Shown here: positions 17,238-25,558 of the stretch, in pieces
How the letters are laid out: every line of letters starts with the position of its first letter
Numbering within the stretch: position 1 is the first letter of the stretch
Source of the DNA: Ignavibacteriales bacterium
GTDB taxonomy: Bacteria > Bacteroidota > Ignavibacteria > Ignavibacteriales > Ignavibacteriaceae
Assembly (NCBI GenBank): GCA_003538625.1
Contig: DPRR01000045.1
Coordinates: forward strand, 85,883-149,882
Direction of reading: 5' to 3'
DNA length: 64,000 bases
The notes under the pieces: model-generated
Told to the model about the DNA's origin: nothing
Seen by the model: only the letters and a program-made list of their open reading frames with translations
Databases searched by the model: none
Program-made: the position numbers and the translations under genes

Positions 17238-18428
17238 TTGGATATTTTTAAGAAGTGCTACGAATTTACGCGGGCGGACGATATAAAAGCATTAGGTGTT
17301 TATCCTTACTTCAGACCAATCGAGGAAAACGAGGGTCCGGTTGTTCAGATAGAAGGCAAAAGAATAATAATGGCAGGCTCTAATAACTATCTTGGTCTAA
17401 CAGGTCATCCGCATGTAAAAGAAGCCGCTATAAAAGCAATTGAAAAATATGGAACGGGCTGCTCCGGTTCCCGATACTTAACCGGGACTTTGGATTTACA
17501 CATAGAATTAGAAAAAAGGTTGGCAAAATTTTTTAACACTGAAGCTGTACTTCTTTTTAGTACAGGTTATCAAACAGCTCAAGGTGTTATCCCAACATTA
17601 GTTCAGAGAAACGATTTTGTTATATCGGATAAAGATAATCATGCTTGCATTGTTGCAGGAACATTAATGACGAAAGGTGCTTTGGGTGGATTGGTCAGAT
17701 ATAAACACAATGATATGGAGGATCTGGAAAAAACTATATCTAAACTTCCATCAGATTCCGGTAAACTTATAGTTTCCGATGGAGTTTTTAGTACCGGAGG
17801 AGAAATAGTTGATTTACCACATCTTATGCAGATCGCAAAAAAATATGATGCAAGAGTAATGATTGATGATGCTCACTCAGTTGGTGTTATAGGTAAAGGC
17901 GGAAGAGGAACCGCTAGTGAGTTCAATCTTGAAAAAGATGTTGATCTTACAATGGGCACATTCAGCAAAACTTTTGCTTCTTTAGGTGGATTTGTTGCCG
18001 GATCAGAAAGAGTTTTAAACTTTCTTAAACACTTTTCATCCGCATTAATCTTTAGCGCTTCTCCAACTCCGGCATCAGTTGCTTCTGCTTTGGCTGCTCT
18101 GGATATACTTGAAGCAGAACCCGAAAGAGTTACGCGACTAATTGAAAACGCTGATTATATGAGAAAGAATCTTATCGCAAAAGGTTTTAATGTAATTAAT
18201 GGAAGAACAGCAATTGTTCCCGTAATTGTTGGTGATGATTCATTAGCTTTTCAGATGTGGAAATATTTATATGACAACGGAGTATTTGTAAATGTATTTA
18301 TTTCACCAGGAGTACCTCCGGGCAGACAAATGATGAGAACAAGTTATATGGCCACTCACGAAAAAGTACATCTTGATGAAATCCTTTCTGTTTTTGAAAA
18401 AGCAGGAAAGCAAATAGGACTTATTTAG
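17238..18428 (+). CDS. PLP-dependent alpha-oxoamine synthase, serine palmitoyltransferase-like
   Basis: This 396-residue fold-type I PLP enzyme is the usual length for bacterial serine palmitoyltransferase (SPT), 8-amino-7-oxononanoate synthase and KBL. PLP residues are visible: His135 in DKDNHACIV, Asp210-Asp211-Ala-His213, and Lys244 in GTFSKTFASLGG. The N-terminus, GVYPYFRPIE followed by a Gly-Ser-Asn-Asn-Tyr-Leu-Gly motif, closely resembles Bacteroidota SPT. SPT condenses L-serine with a long acyl thioester to 3-ketosphinganine. It starts at TTG 17238 behind AGGAGG. An epimerase is divergent upstream and a long GNAT protein follows. BioF or KBL activity is the main alternative, but no biotin or threonine genes are nearby. 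Confidence 0.85.
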   Translation: MDIFKKCYEFTRADDIKALGVYPYFRPIEENEGPVVQIEGKRIIMAGSNNYLGLTGHPHVKEAAIKAIEKYGTGCSGSRYLTGTLDLHIELEKRLAKFFNTEAVLLFSTGYQTAQGVIPTLVQRNDFVISDKDNHACIVAGTLMTKGALGGLVRYKHNDMEDLEKTISKLPSDSGKLIVSDGVFSTGGEIVDLPHLMQIAKKYDARVMIDDAHSVGVIGKGGRGTASEFNLEKDVDLTMGTFSKTFASLGGFVAGSERVLNFLKHFSSALIFSASPTPASVASALAALDILEAEPERVTRLIENADYMRKNLIAKGFNVINGRTAIVPVIVGDDSLAFQMWKYLYDNGVFVNVFISPGVPPGRQMMRTSYMATHEKVHLDEILSVFEKAGKQIGLI

Positions 18429-18447
18429 TATTTGATAATATTTTCTT

Positions 18448-18473
18448 AAAGCATACTCGATTGAGTATGCTTT
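18448..18473 (+). terminator. Intrinsic terminator between the SPT-like and GNAT genes
   Basis: A perfect 11-bp stem AAAGCATACTC / GAGTATGCTTT with a GATT loop is followed by a run of T. It sits 20 bp after the SPT-like stop and 19 bp before the GNAT start, so read-through or a separate promoter must feed the GNAT gene. Confidence 0.9.
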
Positions 18474-18491
18474 TTTTATATAGGTATAACT

Positions 18492-19613
18492 ATGCAAGAC
18501 TTAACAATCAGAAAAGTTGAATCAAAATCTGATCTTAACACATTTATAAAATGCCAATGGAATTTTTATAAGAATGATCCAAATTGGGTTCCGCCGCTTT
18601 TAATGGAAAGGAAAACACTTTTAAACAAAGAAAAAAATCCTTTCTTTAAAAGTGCAAGTGCTGATTATTTTTTGGCCGTAAAAAATGGCAAGATTGTAGG
18701 CAGAATTGCAGCAATAAAAAATGATATCCATCTAAAATATCACAATGATGATTCAGGTTTCTTTGGATTTTTTGAATGCATCAACGATCAAAAGGTTGCA
18801 AATGCTTTATTTGATACCGCAAAAAAATGGTTAAAAGAAAAAGGACTAAAAAGGATGTTGGGTCCGGCTAATCCTTCAAGTAATGATGAGTGGGGAATGC
18901 TGCTGGAAGGATTTGATGATGCACCACGAATGCTTATGACTTATAATCCAAAATACTATTTAGATCTTTGTGCAAATTATGGGATGACTAAAGCAAAAGA
19001 TCTTTTTGCCTACAAGTTAGAAAATCATAAAGTGATGTCATCCGAAAAACTAAAAAGAGTTCAACAAATTGCTAAAGACAGATACCGGCTTAAGATCTCT
19101 CAACTTGACATGAAGAACTTTGCAAAAGGATTAGAAAAAGTAAAATATGTTTATAATAAAGCCTGGGCGCCAAATTGGGGATTTGTACCATTGAGTGATG
19201 CACAGATTGATGCAATGGCAAAAGATTTAAAACAATTAGTTGAACCCTCACTTGTTTTATTCGGGGAGATTGATAATCAATTAATTGGTTTCGCTTTAGT
19301 GATGCTTGATTATAATCAGATATTTAAAGAAATGAATGGCAGGCTGCTGCCTTTTAACTTTCTAAAATTATATACTAAGAAAAAGCAAATTAGTTGGGCA
19401 CGAATTATAACTCTGGGTATCATTCCAGAACATCAGAAAAAAGGGTTGGATGCAGTTTTTTATTGGGAAATTGTTAACCGTGCACACGCTGTTGGAATTG
19501 ATTTAGGAGAGGCTAGCTGGATACTTGAAGATAATGAGATGATGAATCGTGGTGCCATTGTTATGGGTGGAGATCTTTATAAGAAATACAGAATCTGGCA
19601 AACTGAATTATAA
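18492..19613 (+). CDS. Long GNAT-superfamily N-acyltransferase (candidate bacterial ceramide synthase)
   Basis: This 373-residue cytoplasmic protein begins LTIRKVESKSDLNTFIKCQW and contains a GNAT-like core (FLAVKNGKIVGRIAAI at about residues 57-72). A second acetyltransferase-like half follows (ARIITLGIIPEHQKKGLDAV at about 297-316, then LGEASWILEDNEMM). Proteins of this length and style are usually annotated as N-acetyltransferase or hypothetical. The Caulobacter ceramide synthase bCerS is also a GNAT-type protein encoded near SPT. The SPT-like gene lies 63 bp upstream, so N-acylation of a sphingoid base is my inference. No SD is obvious at the ATG. Confidence 0.7.
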   Translation: MQDLTIRKVESKSDLNTFIKCQWNFYKNDPNWVPPLLMERKTLLNKEKNPFFKSASADYFLAVKNGKIVGRIAAIKNDIHLKYHNDDSGFFGFFECINDQKVANALFDTAKKWLKEKGLKRMLGPANPSSNDEWGMLLEGFDDAPRMLMTYNPKYYLDLCANYGMTKAKDLFAYKLENHKVMSSEKLKRVQQIAKDRYRLKISQLDMKNFAKGLEKVKYVYNKAWAPNWGFVPLSDAQIDAMAKDLKQLVEPSLVLFGEIDNQLIGFALVMLDYNQIFKEMNGRLLPFNFLKLYTKKKQISWARIITLGIIPEHQKKGLDAVFYWEIVNRAHAVGIDLGEASWILEDNEMMNRGAIVMGGDLYKKYRIWQTEL

Positions 19614-19640
19614 ATGATTAATAATTTTTGTGAGGAGTAA

Positions 19641-21626
19641 ATGCGTATCCTCATTATTTTAGTTGTACTATGTGATTTTGCTCTCGCCCAATATGATTCT
19701 GCTATGAATGATCTTATCAAAACTACTTACGAAAGAAGTTTTGATAAGGAAGTCATTAACACATATTTGCATTCAAACTCTGAACAAAAAATTAAAGCTG
19801 CTTTAATCAGTTTATCGCATAGTGAAGACAGCTCGTTCATCCCTGAAATATTAAAATTAGACTTAAAATATTATGGCAGCCAAGTCTGTTTTGCATTAGC
19901 ACAAATTGGTGCATTCAGAGAATCTATAGATTTTTTATGGCGTTATCTCAAAGAATCTCCACCGCCGGAACAATTTCCAAAAATATTTTTCGCCATTGGC
20001 AAGATTGGAAGTGAAAGAGATCTAACAGAACTTGTCCGGTTTTATAACTCATTCGATGGTCTGTTTTTCCCCTATGAAGGAATTGCGGAAGCTATTCTGC
20101 AATTTCAAATTCGCGGAATAAAAAGTGATGATGCAAAATCTATATTAGAAACTGAGATAACAAATAAATTTTCTTCACAGACCAGAATCGCTAAAGCACT
20201 TTTTACTTTATCCAGATATGGTGCTTCTCATTTAATTTATGAAAATTTATTAAGTACACTAATTAATGGTTCATCCTCAGAAGAATTATTGCAATTTGCT
20301 TTAATGAATCTGAACACTATGAAGGTTTATCCGGAGCATCCCTGGATAATGGAAAAGATTAAAAATCTAAGCGATCCCGGTTTGAAAATTGGATATGCAA
20401 AAATTATAAGTTATCTGGATTTTAAATCCCTGCAAAATGAAAATCTATTTTTTCATTTTCTGATTGATAAAAATGAAAATGTAGCATTGCAGTCTGCCAT
20501 CTCATTTGGAGATATTAATCTTCCACCAAATTTTACTAATAAAGAAATTAATAATAGCATAAAAGAAAGAATAGATTTGTTACTCCGGAATAGATTAAGA
20601 TCAAGTTCTTACCGGGGTGAATTATTCTTATCAAGATTAAAAGTATTTAAGGATTATGATGAACAAATTGATATGATTGAAAGACTGAATTTAAATTCTA
20701 AATACCAAATACTGTTTTACTCTAAAAATCCAAATAAAGTAATGGCTTTCAAAAAAATATCCGGATTTTATTGGGACTCTTCGAATATAAAAGATAAAGT
20801 TGAATCGCTGACGCAAATTCTTGAATTGAAATCTGATCTCAAGAACACGGAAGATTACAAAAATATTTTGATAAATGCGTTATCTTCAAACTATGCACCG
20901 CTAATTTCGATCTCAGCCGATGGAATTGATTCATCATTTATTTCATTTAATAAATCTCAGCTCAAAAATATTATTGAAGAACAAATAAAAATATTAAAAG
21001 AAAATCCCGATTTTCTTGAAACTGTAATATCACTTATTAATTTATCAGAAAAAATTGATAATGAGTTTTACCAAAATATTATTGGGATTGCTAAATCATC
21101 AAAACTTTATCCGATCAGAAAATTTGCTGCATCTAAAAATGATTCTAAAGAAATTGGATTGAAAGAACTTGGTAAATTTCAAGAGATTTGGGAATATGCT
21201 TTCAAGTATAAAAAAGCAACTATTGAGACATCAAAAGGAAATATTGTAATTGAATTTTATTCCGATATAGCTCCTATTTCGGTTGCAAATTTTTGCATGC
21301 TGGCTTCAAAAAATTTTTACAATGGAATATTTTTTCATCGGGTAGTACCAGGATTTGTTATTCAAGCCGGAGATCCGACTGCTACTGGTTGGGGCGGACC
21401 GGGATACGATATCATTTCAGAATTTTCCGATACAGATTTTAACACCGGTTATGTAGGAATGGCAAGTGCGGGAAAAGATACTGAAGGATCACAGTTTTTT
21501 ATTATGCAAGGTTCTTATCCACATTTAGACAGTAGATATACACTTTTTGCAAAAGTTCTGAGCGGTATGCAAATAGTCTATAATATAACAGAAGATGATA
21601 AGATTATTTCAATCAAATTAGAATAA
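19641..21626 (+). CDS. HEAT-like repeat protein fused to a cyclophilin peptidyl-prolyl isomerase
   Basis: This 661-residue exported protein has a signal segment at residues 1-16 (cleavage near ALAQ). Residues about 30-510 are alpha-helical and resemble degenerate HEAT repeats. Residues 524-661 form a cyclophilin domain with GIFFHRVVPGFVIQAGDP, the GWGGPGY insert, EGSQFFIM and HLDSRYTLFAKV. The catalytic Arg (FHR) and the Phe/Gln core are kept, while the usual cyclophilin HLDGKYTVFG segment is altered. It would act as a periplasmic proline isomerase or foldase. GAGGAG lies just upstream of the ATG. The gene converges on PorD with a 4-bp gap. Confidence 0.85.
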   Translation: MRILIILVVLCDFALAQYDSAMNDLIKTTYERSFDKEVINTYLHSNSEQKIKAALISLSHSEDSSFIPEILKLDLKYYGSQVCFALAQIGAFRESIDFLWRYLKESPPPEQFPKIFFAIGKIGSERDLTELVRFYNSFDGLFFPYEGIAEAILQFQIRGIKSDDAKSILETEITNKFSSQTRIAKALFTLSRYGASHLIYENLLSTLINGSSSEELLQFALMNLNTMKVYPEHPWIMEKIKNLSDPGLKIGYAKIISYLDFKSLQNENLFFHFLIDKNENVALQSAISFGDINLPPNFTNKEINNSIKERIDLLLRNRLRSSSYRGELFLSRLKVFKDYDEQIDMIERLNLNSKYQILFYSKNPNKVMAFKKISGFYWDSSNIKDKVESLTQILELKSDLKNTEDYKNILINALSSNYAPLISISADGIDSSFISFNKSQLKNIIEEQIKILKENPDFLETVISLINLSEKIDNEFYQNIIGIAKSSKLYPIRKFAASKNDSKEIGLKELGKFQEIWEYAFKYKKATIETSKGNIVIEFYSDIAPISVANFCMLASKNFYNGIFFHRVVPGFVIQAGDPTATGWGGPGYDIISEFSDTDFNTGYVGMASAGKDTEGSQFFIMQGSYPHLDSRYTLFAKVLSGMQIVYNITEDDKIISIKLE

Positions 21627-21630
21627 ATCT

Positions 21631-22506
21631 TTATCTTAACAGTTCATCATACTTTGCTGAGTGTGACGGATCAATCTTTTTTAAACGAAGAAAAATATTT
21701 ACATCCGGATAGTCTTTTAAAAGCTCTACAATCTCCCCATTTTTCGTATCAAAAAATTGTTTAATAAGCACGCTGTTAATTCCGGTTCTTTTTTGCATAT
21801 CCTCAAGAACAGTTATTAAGTTTACTATTTTATCCTGTCCATCCTTTTTTCTAATTTGTATCTCATCAACGCCATAATGATAAACATAAAATGCCTCTCT
21901 AAAGGCACGATACTTATCATTTAATAAATCCTGGCATAAACCCCACTTACTGTATGAAGCACTGCTTTGCTCCCACCCTTTTTTATATGGACTGCCAACG
22001 CTTAGATTTAAAATATCAAACGCTTTTTTAAAATACGGAGTGCCGCCTAAATCAGCCCAGGTTTCCCAATCAAATCCAATAATAATATTTGCGTAAAAAT
22101 CCAGGAAACTTGTCAATGGATCAAACGTTGATTGATTAGCATATAGTGCCTGATTCGGTACATATCTAAATGACCAGTTAGCATCACTGATGGTAAGCAT
22201 CGGGGATTGTCTGGTAGATTTGAAAACAGGTCTTGTGGACACTATTACAACTTGAGCGGAATAGTCTGTTTCATTAGCTGCGCTGGTAAAAAATACAGTG
22301 AATGCACAATCTATTTTTTGACCTTTCCACTGAGTACCTGTGAATTGAGTGCTATTCAAGTATGACTCAATCACTCCGGCAAAATCAACTAATAATTCTC
22401 TGTTCTCAACAGAAAGTCCTTCATAATTAACTGTTACAGTAGAATTAAGTTCCTGCGAAAATGTTATCGTAAAAGGAATAAGAATAAAAACAAAAAGAAT
22501 GCGCAT
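21631..22506 (-). CDS. porD: DUF4835 family protein, PorD-like T9SS component
   Basis: This 291-residue exported protein has a signal ending near TFSQEL. DUF4835 features run throughout: LNSTVTVNYEG near residue 20, AQVVIVSTRPVFKST near 85, LDFYANIIIGFDWETW near 137, GGTPYFKKAFDILN near 157, YSKWGLCQDLLNDKYRAFRE near 185 and a C-terminal IKQFFDTKNGEIVELL. In Porphyromonas PorD is an accessory factor for the type IX secretion system. Other T9SS core genes are not in the window. It is divergently transcribed from a PorV-like barrel gene 75 bp away. Confidence 0.85.
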   Translation of the reverse strand: MRILFVFILIPFTITFSQELNSTVTVNYEGLSVENRELLVDFAGVIESYLNSTQFTGTQWKGQKIDCAFTVFFTSAANETDYSAQVVIVSTRPVFKSTRQSPMLTISDANWSFRYVPNQALYANQSTFDPLTSFLDFYANIIIGFDWETWADLGGTPYFKKAFDILNLSVGSPYKKGWEQSSASYSKWGLCQDLLNDKYRAFREAFYVYHYGVDEIQIRKKDGQDKIVNLITVLEDMQKRTGINSVLIKQFFDTKNGEIVELLKDYPDVNIFLRLKKIDPSHSAKYDELLR

Positions 22507-22581
22507 GATAATTTAAACCTAAATTTTTGTTGATTTAAAATAATATTTTAGATATAATCGAATAAACAACAATCAAATATT

Positions 22582-23436
22582 ATGAAATTTATTATCGTAA
22601 TAATAATAATTTGTGCATTAACATTTAGTGCATATTCCCAGTACAGTCCGGGTGCCAAACAAATTTCTCTTGCTAATTCTGATGTTGCCCTGAGCAATGA
22701 TGTATTCAGTCTTTTCAATAATCCGGCAGGATTATCTCAGATGAACTGGAGAGAAGTTGGGGTTTACTACTCCCCTTCTCCATTTGGTTTATCTGATTTG
22801 GCTAACGGATACTTTGCATACCATGAACCAACATCAATAGGGTCCTTTGCTCTAGGTGGAATGAATTATGGATTTGATCTTTTTCGTGAATCCAAAATTA
22901 TGTTAGGATATTCTTATAATTATCAGAATAAATTCTTTGCAGGTCTTACTGTAAATTATCAAACCGTATCAATAAAAAATTATGGGAATGATGCAGCATT
23001 GTCATTCAATATTGGAGGATTGGCTTACGTTTCAGATAAATTTAGATTAGGATTTGCAATCCAAAACGTTAATCGGGCTACTTTTGGTGATGAAGATGAT
23101 CAGATACCAATGTTATTTAGTACCGGTTTATCTTATGACGTTATCGATGAGTTAACAATAAACTTAGCTCTCGAAAAAGATGTTAAGTATAATGCTTCAT
23201 TCCAGTTTGGTATAAACTATAATATAATAGAGAACCTCTCATTACGCACAGGTTTTTCAAATGAACCCTCCAGGTACAGTGCTGGGATAGGAATTAATTA
23301 TTCAATATTCAGTTTGGATTATGCAATGTTCACGCATACTTTTTTAGGTTTAACTCATCAGGCGGGAATAATTATAAGTTTTGGAAGAGAACTTGATAGA
23401 AATTCGGCTATCAGAAAATATCTGGAGCTCGAGTAA
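22582..23436 (+). CDS. PorV/PorQ-like outer-membrane beta-barrel protein
   Basis: This 284-residue protein has a signal peptide (residues 1-19, ending AYSQYS). It then carries the ANSDVALSNDVFSLFNNPAGLSQ-type opening seen in PorV/PorQ/UPF0164 barrels, and alternating aromatic beta strands to the end. Such 14-strand FadL-like barrels shuttle or anchor T9SS substrates. The gene sits back to back with PorD, which supports a T9SS role. The stop is 1 nt before the TTG of the next gene, so the two are coupled. PorV, PorQ and a general barrel cannot be separated from sequence alone. Confidence 0.75.
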   Translation: MKFIIVIIIICALTFSAYSQYSPGAKQISLANSDVALSNDVFSLFNNPAGLSQMNWREVGVYYSPSPFGLSDLANGYFAYHEPTSIGSFALGGMNYGFDLFRESKIMLGYSYNYQNKFFAGLTVNYQTVSIKNYGNDAALSFNIGGLAYVSDKFRLGFAIQNVNRATFGDEDDQIPMLFSTGLSYDVIDELTINLALEKDVKYNASFQFGINYNIIENLSLRTGFSNEPSRYSAGIGINYSIFSLDYAMFTHTFLGLTHQAGIIISFGRELDRNSAIRKYLELE

Positions 23437-23437
23437 A

Positions 23438-25444
23438 TTGAAATTATTGTGTTATACATTTCTACTATTTTTATTCTTATCACAATTTATTTATTCACAG
23501 CTCGATAGCACTTCAATTATTACGGAAGATATACTTGATGATATTTTAATCGAACCGGATGAAGAATCAGATTCAGAGGAACTGGTTGATATTCTGGATG
23601 AGTTAATCAGGAATCCGATAGATATTAATAAAGCAGATGTTTTTCAATTGTCTAAACTGCCTAAAATGGATGCAGCATCCGCTCAAAGAATTGTTGATCA
23701 TCGTAATAAGTTTGGTAACTTCTTTTCTACCAATGAACTTTTCTCGATTAGCGATATTGATAAAGCACTTGTTCAAAGTATTTTACCATTCGTAAAAGTA
23801 ACAGGATCAATTGAAGGAACCGAACAGAACGCCCGGGATCTTGAAGACCCAAAACTTTTTTATGGAAAATCAAAATTAAATATTAGAAGCAGATTCATTA
23901 ATGATCTTCAAAATCGAAAAGGATTTATCAATAATAAATTTGAAGGTTCAAAATTAAAGTCCTATAACAGATTGATTTACAATTATGATAATTTTTTTCA
24001 AGCGGGATTTTTGGCAGAAAAAGATCCGGGTGAAGTTTCTTATTCTGATTTTAGTTCATTTCATATTCAGATTAAAAATTTTGATTTAATTAATAGTGCT
24101 ATTGCAGGAGATTATGTTCTTGAATTTGGACAAGGTTTGGCATTATGGAGTCCATTCGGTTTTTCAAAAGGTGCAGATGCAATTTTTCCGGTTAAGAAAA
24201 AGCCCAGATATCTGCGACCGTATACAAGCGCTGCTGAGTACAGATTTTTCCGTGGGGCTGCAGCAAGAATTTTAATAGATAATTTTAACTTAACTGCTTT
24301 TTATTCCAATAATTCTTTTGATGCTTCAATAGATTTTGTCACACAAGAGATTACTTCAATTAGTCAGACCGGTTATCATCGTTTTGGGAGCGAACTAAAT
24401 AAAAAATCAGCATCAAAATCAAAAATAATTGGAGGAGTTATTGATTATAAATACGACGGTTTGTTAAATATTGGTGTGATTTATTATAATGCATCTTTTA
24501 ATAATAGATTTCAAGCCTCTTCAATTTATGATTTAAGCGGAGATAATTTTAATTATCTATCAACGTATTATGAAATTAATTTTTCAAAAATTAATTTGTT
24601 TGGTGAAGCAAGTTACGACGGTACTTCAGTCGCTTCCATTAACGGTATTCAGTTTTCAGCTAATCGTGAGTTGATGTTTACTTCCGCATTAAGAAATTAT
24701 CCCCGCAACTATCAAAATCTATATGGATTTGGATTTAGTGAACGATCAGGAAGAATTAATAATGAAATCGGAATTTATTCCGGAGTAAGATGGAAAATCC
24801 CATATGGCATTTTAAATCTATACTACGATATCTTCAAGTTTCCTTATCGCACAAATGAAAACTCACTATCGAGTGAAGGAGATGAACTTTTACTGGATTT
24901 TGTTTCGAAACCATTCTCCAAATTTGAAGTTAGACTACGCTATAAGTACGAAAACAAAGAAATAAGTAGAGCTATAAATGCAGAAGAAAAAATTATAAGA
25001 CGATTAAGACAAATCGCCAGAACTGAGTTTGTTTATAACCTGGCAAAGATTTTGAGATTAAGAACCAGAATCGAATACAATAACTTTTTTATTAAAGATG
25101 CTAACATAAAAGAAAATGGTTTTTTGGTTTTTCAGGATTTCAGATATTTAAGAAATAATATTGTTCTAAATGGCAGAATTATTTTTTTTCAAACTGATTC
25201 ATTTAGCTCTGCAGTTTATGAATATGAAAATGATTTGTTTGGTGTGATGCCCAATCTTGCGATGTATGGTAAGGGTATAAGATGGTATTTAATCTTAAAA
25301 TATAAACCAATCCAATTTCTGTCATTATCCGCAAAATATTCTGAGACTTATAAACCTAATGTCACGTCACTAAGTTCCGGGGATAATGAGATAATTGGAA
25401 ATGTAGATAACAGGGTCAGTTTACAAATAGATGTTACGTTTTAA
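23438..25444 (+). CDS. Helix-hairpin-helix protein with large outer-membrane barrel-like region
   Basis: This is a 668-residue protein from TTG 23438 (1 nt after the previous stop, GGAG upstream). From there it begins with a proper signal peptide (LLCYTFLLFLFLSQFIYSQL). The 19-residue longer frame would mask it. A ComEA-like HhH region follows (residues about 50-120: PIDINKADVFQLSKLPKMD, then IVDHRNKFGNF). Residues about 150-668 are rich in alternating aromatic beta strands, as in TonB- or porin-like barrels. The family is widespread in Bacteroidota and has no known function. HhH pairs in secreted proteins need not bind DNA. It is co-transcribed with the PorV-like gene. Confidence 0.75.
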   Translation: MKLLCYTFLLFLFLSQFIYSQLDSTSIITEDILDDILIEPDEESDSEELVDILDELIRNPIDINKADVFQLSKLPKMDAASAQRIVDHRNKFGNFFSTNELFSISDIDKALVQSILPFVKVTGSIEGTEQNARDLEDPKLFYGKSKLNIRSRFINDLQNRKGFINNKFEGSKLKSYNRLIYNYDNFFQAGFLAEKDPGEVSYSDFSSFHIQIKNFDLINSAIAGDYVLEFGQGLALWSPFGFSKGADAIFPVKKKPRYLRPYTSAAEYRFFRGAAARILIDNFNLTAFYSNNSFDASIDFVTQEITSISQTGYHRFGSELNKKSASKSKIIGGVIDYKYDGLLNIGVIYYNASFNNRFQASSIYDLSGDNFNYLSTYYEINFSKINLFGEASYDGTSVASINGIQFSANRELMFTSALRNYPRNYQNLYGFGFSERSGRINNEIGIYSGVRWKIPYGILNLYYDIFKFPYRTNENSLSSEGDELLLDFVSKPFSKFEVRLRYKYENKEISRAINAEEKIIRRLRQIARTEFVYNLAKILRLRTRIEYNNFFIKDANIKENGFLVFQDFRYLRNNIVLNGRIIFFQTDSFSSAVYEYENDLFGVMPNLAMYGKGIRWYLILKYKPIQFLSLSAKYSETYKPNVTSLSSGDNEIIGNVDNRVSLQIDVTF

Positions 25445-25558
25445 TGCAAAAAAAATATTTGCAAAGTTTAATTTGATTTTTGAAAGTGGTAATGGAATGG
25501 AGGGATTTATTTTTAACAGAATAAAAATTCCGATACTCCATTATTCCACAATTCCTTT

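Noticed and set aside
25460..25550. Inverted repeat between convergent genes after the HhH protein
   Set aside because: The pairing (GGAATGGAG with CTCCATTATTCC) requires a bulge and a long loop, so terminator function is too weakly supported.
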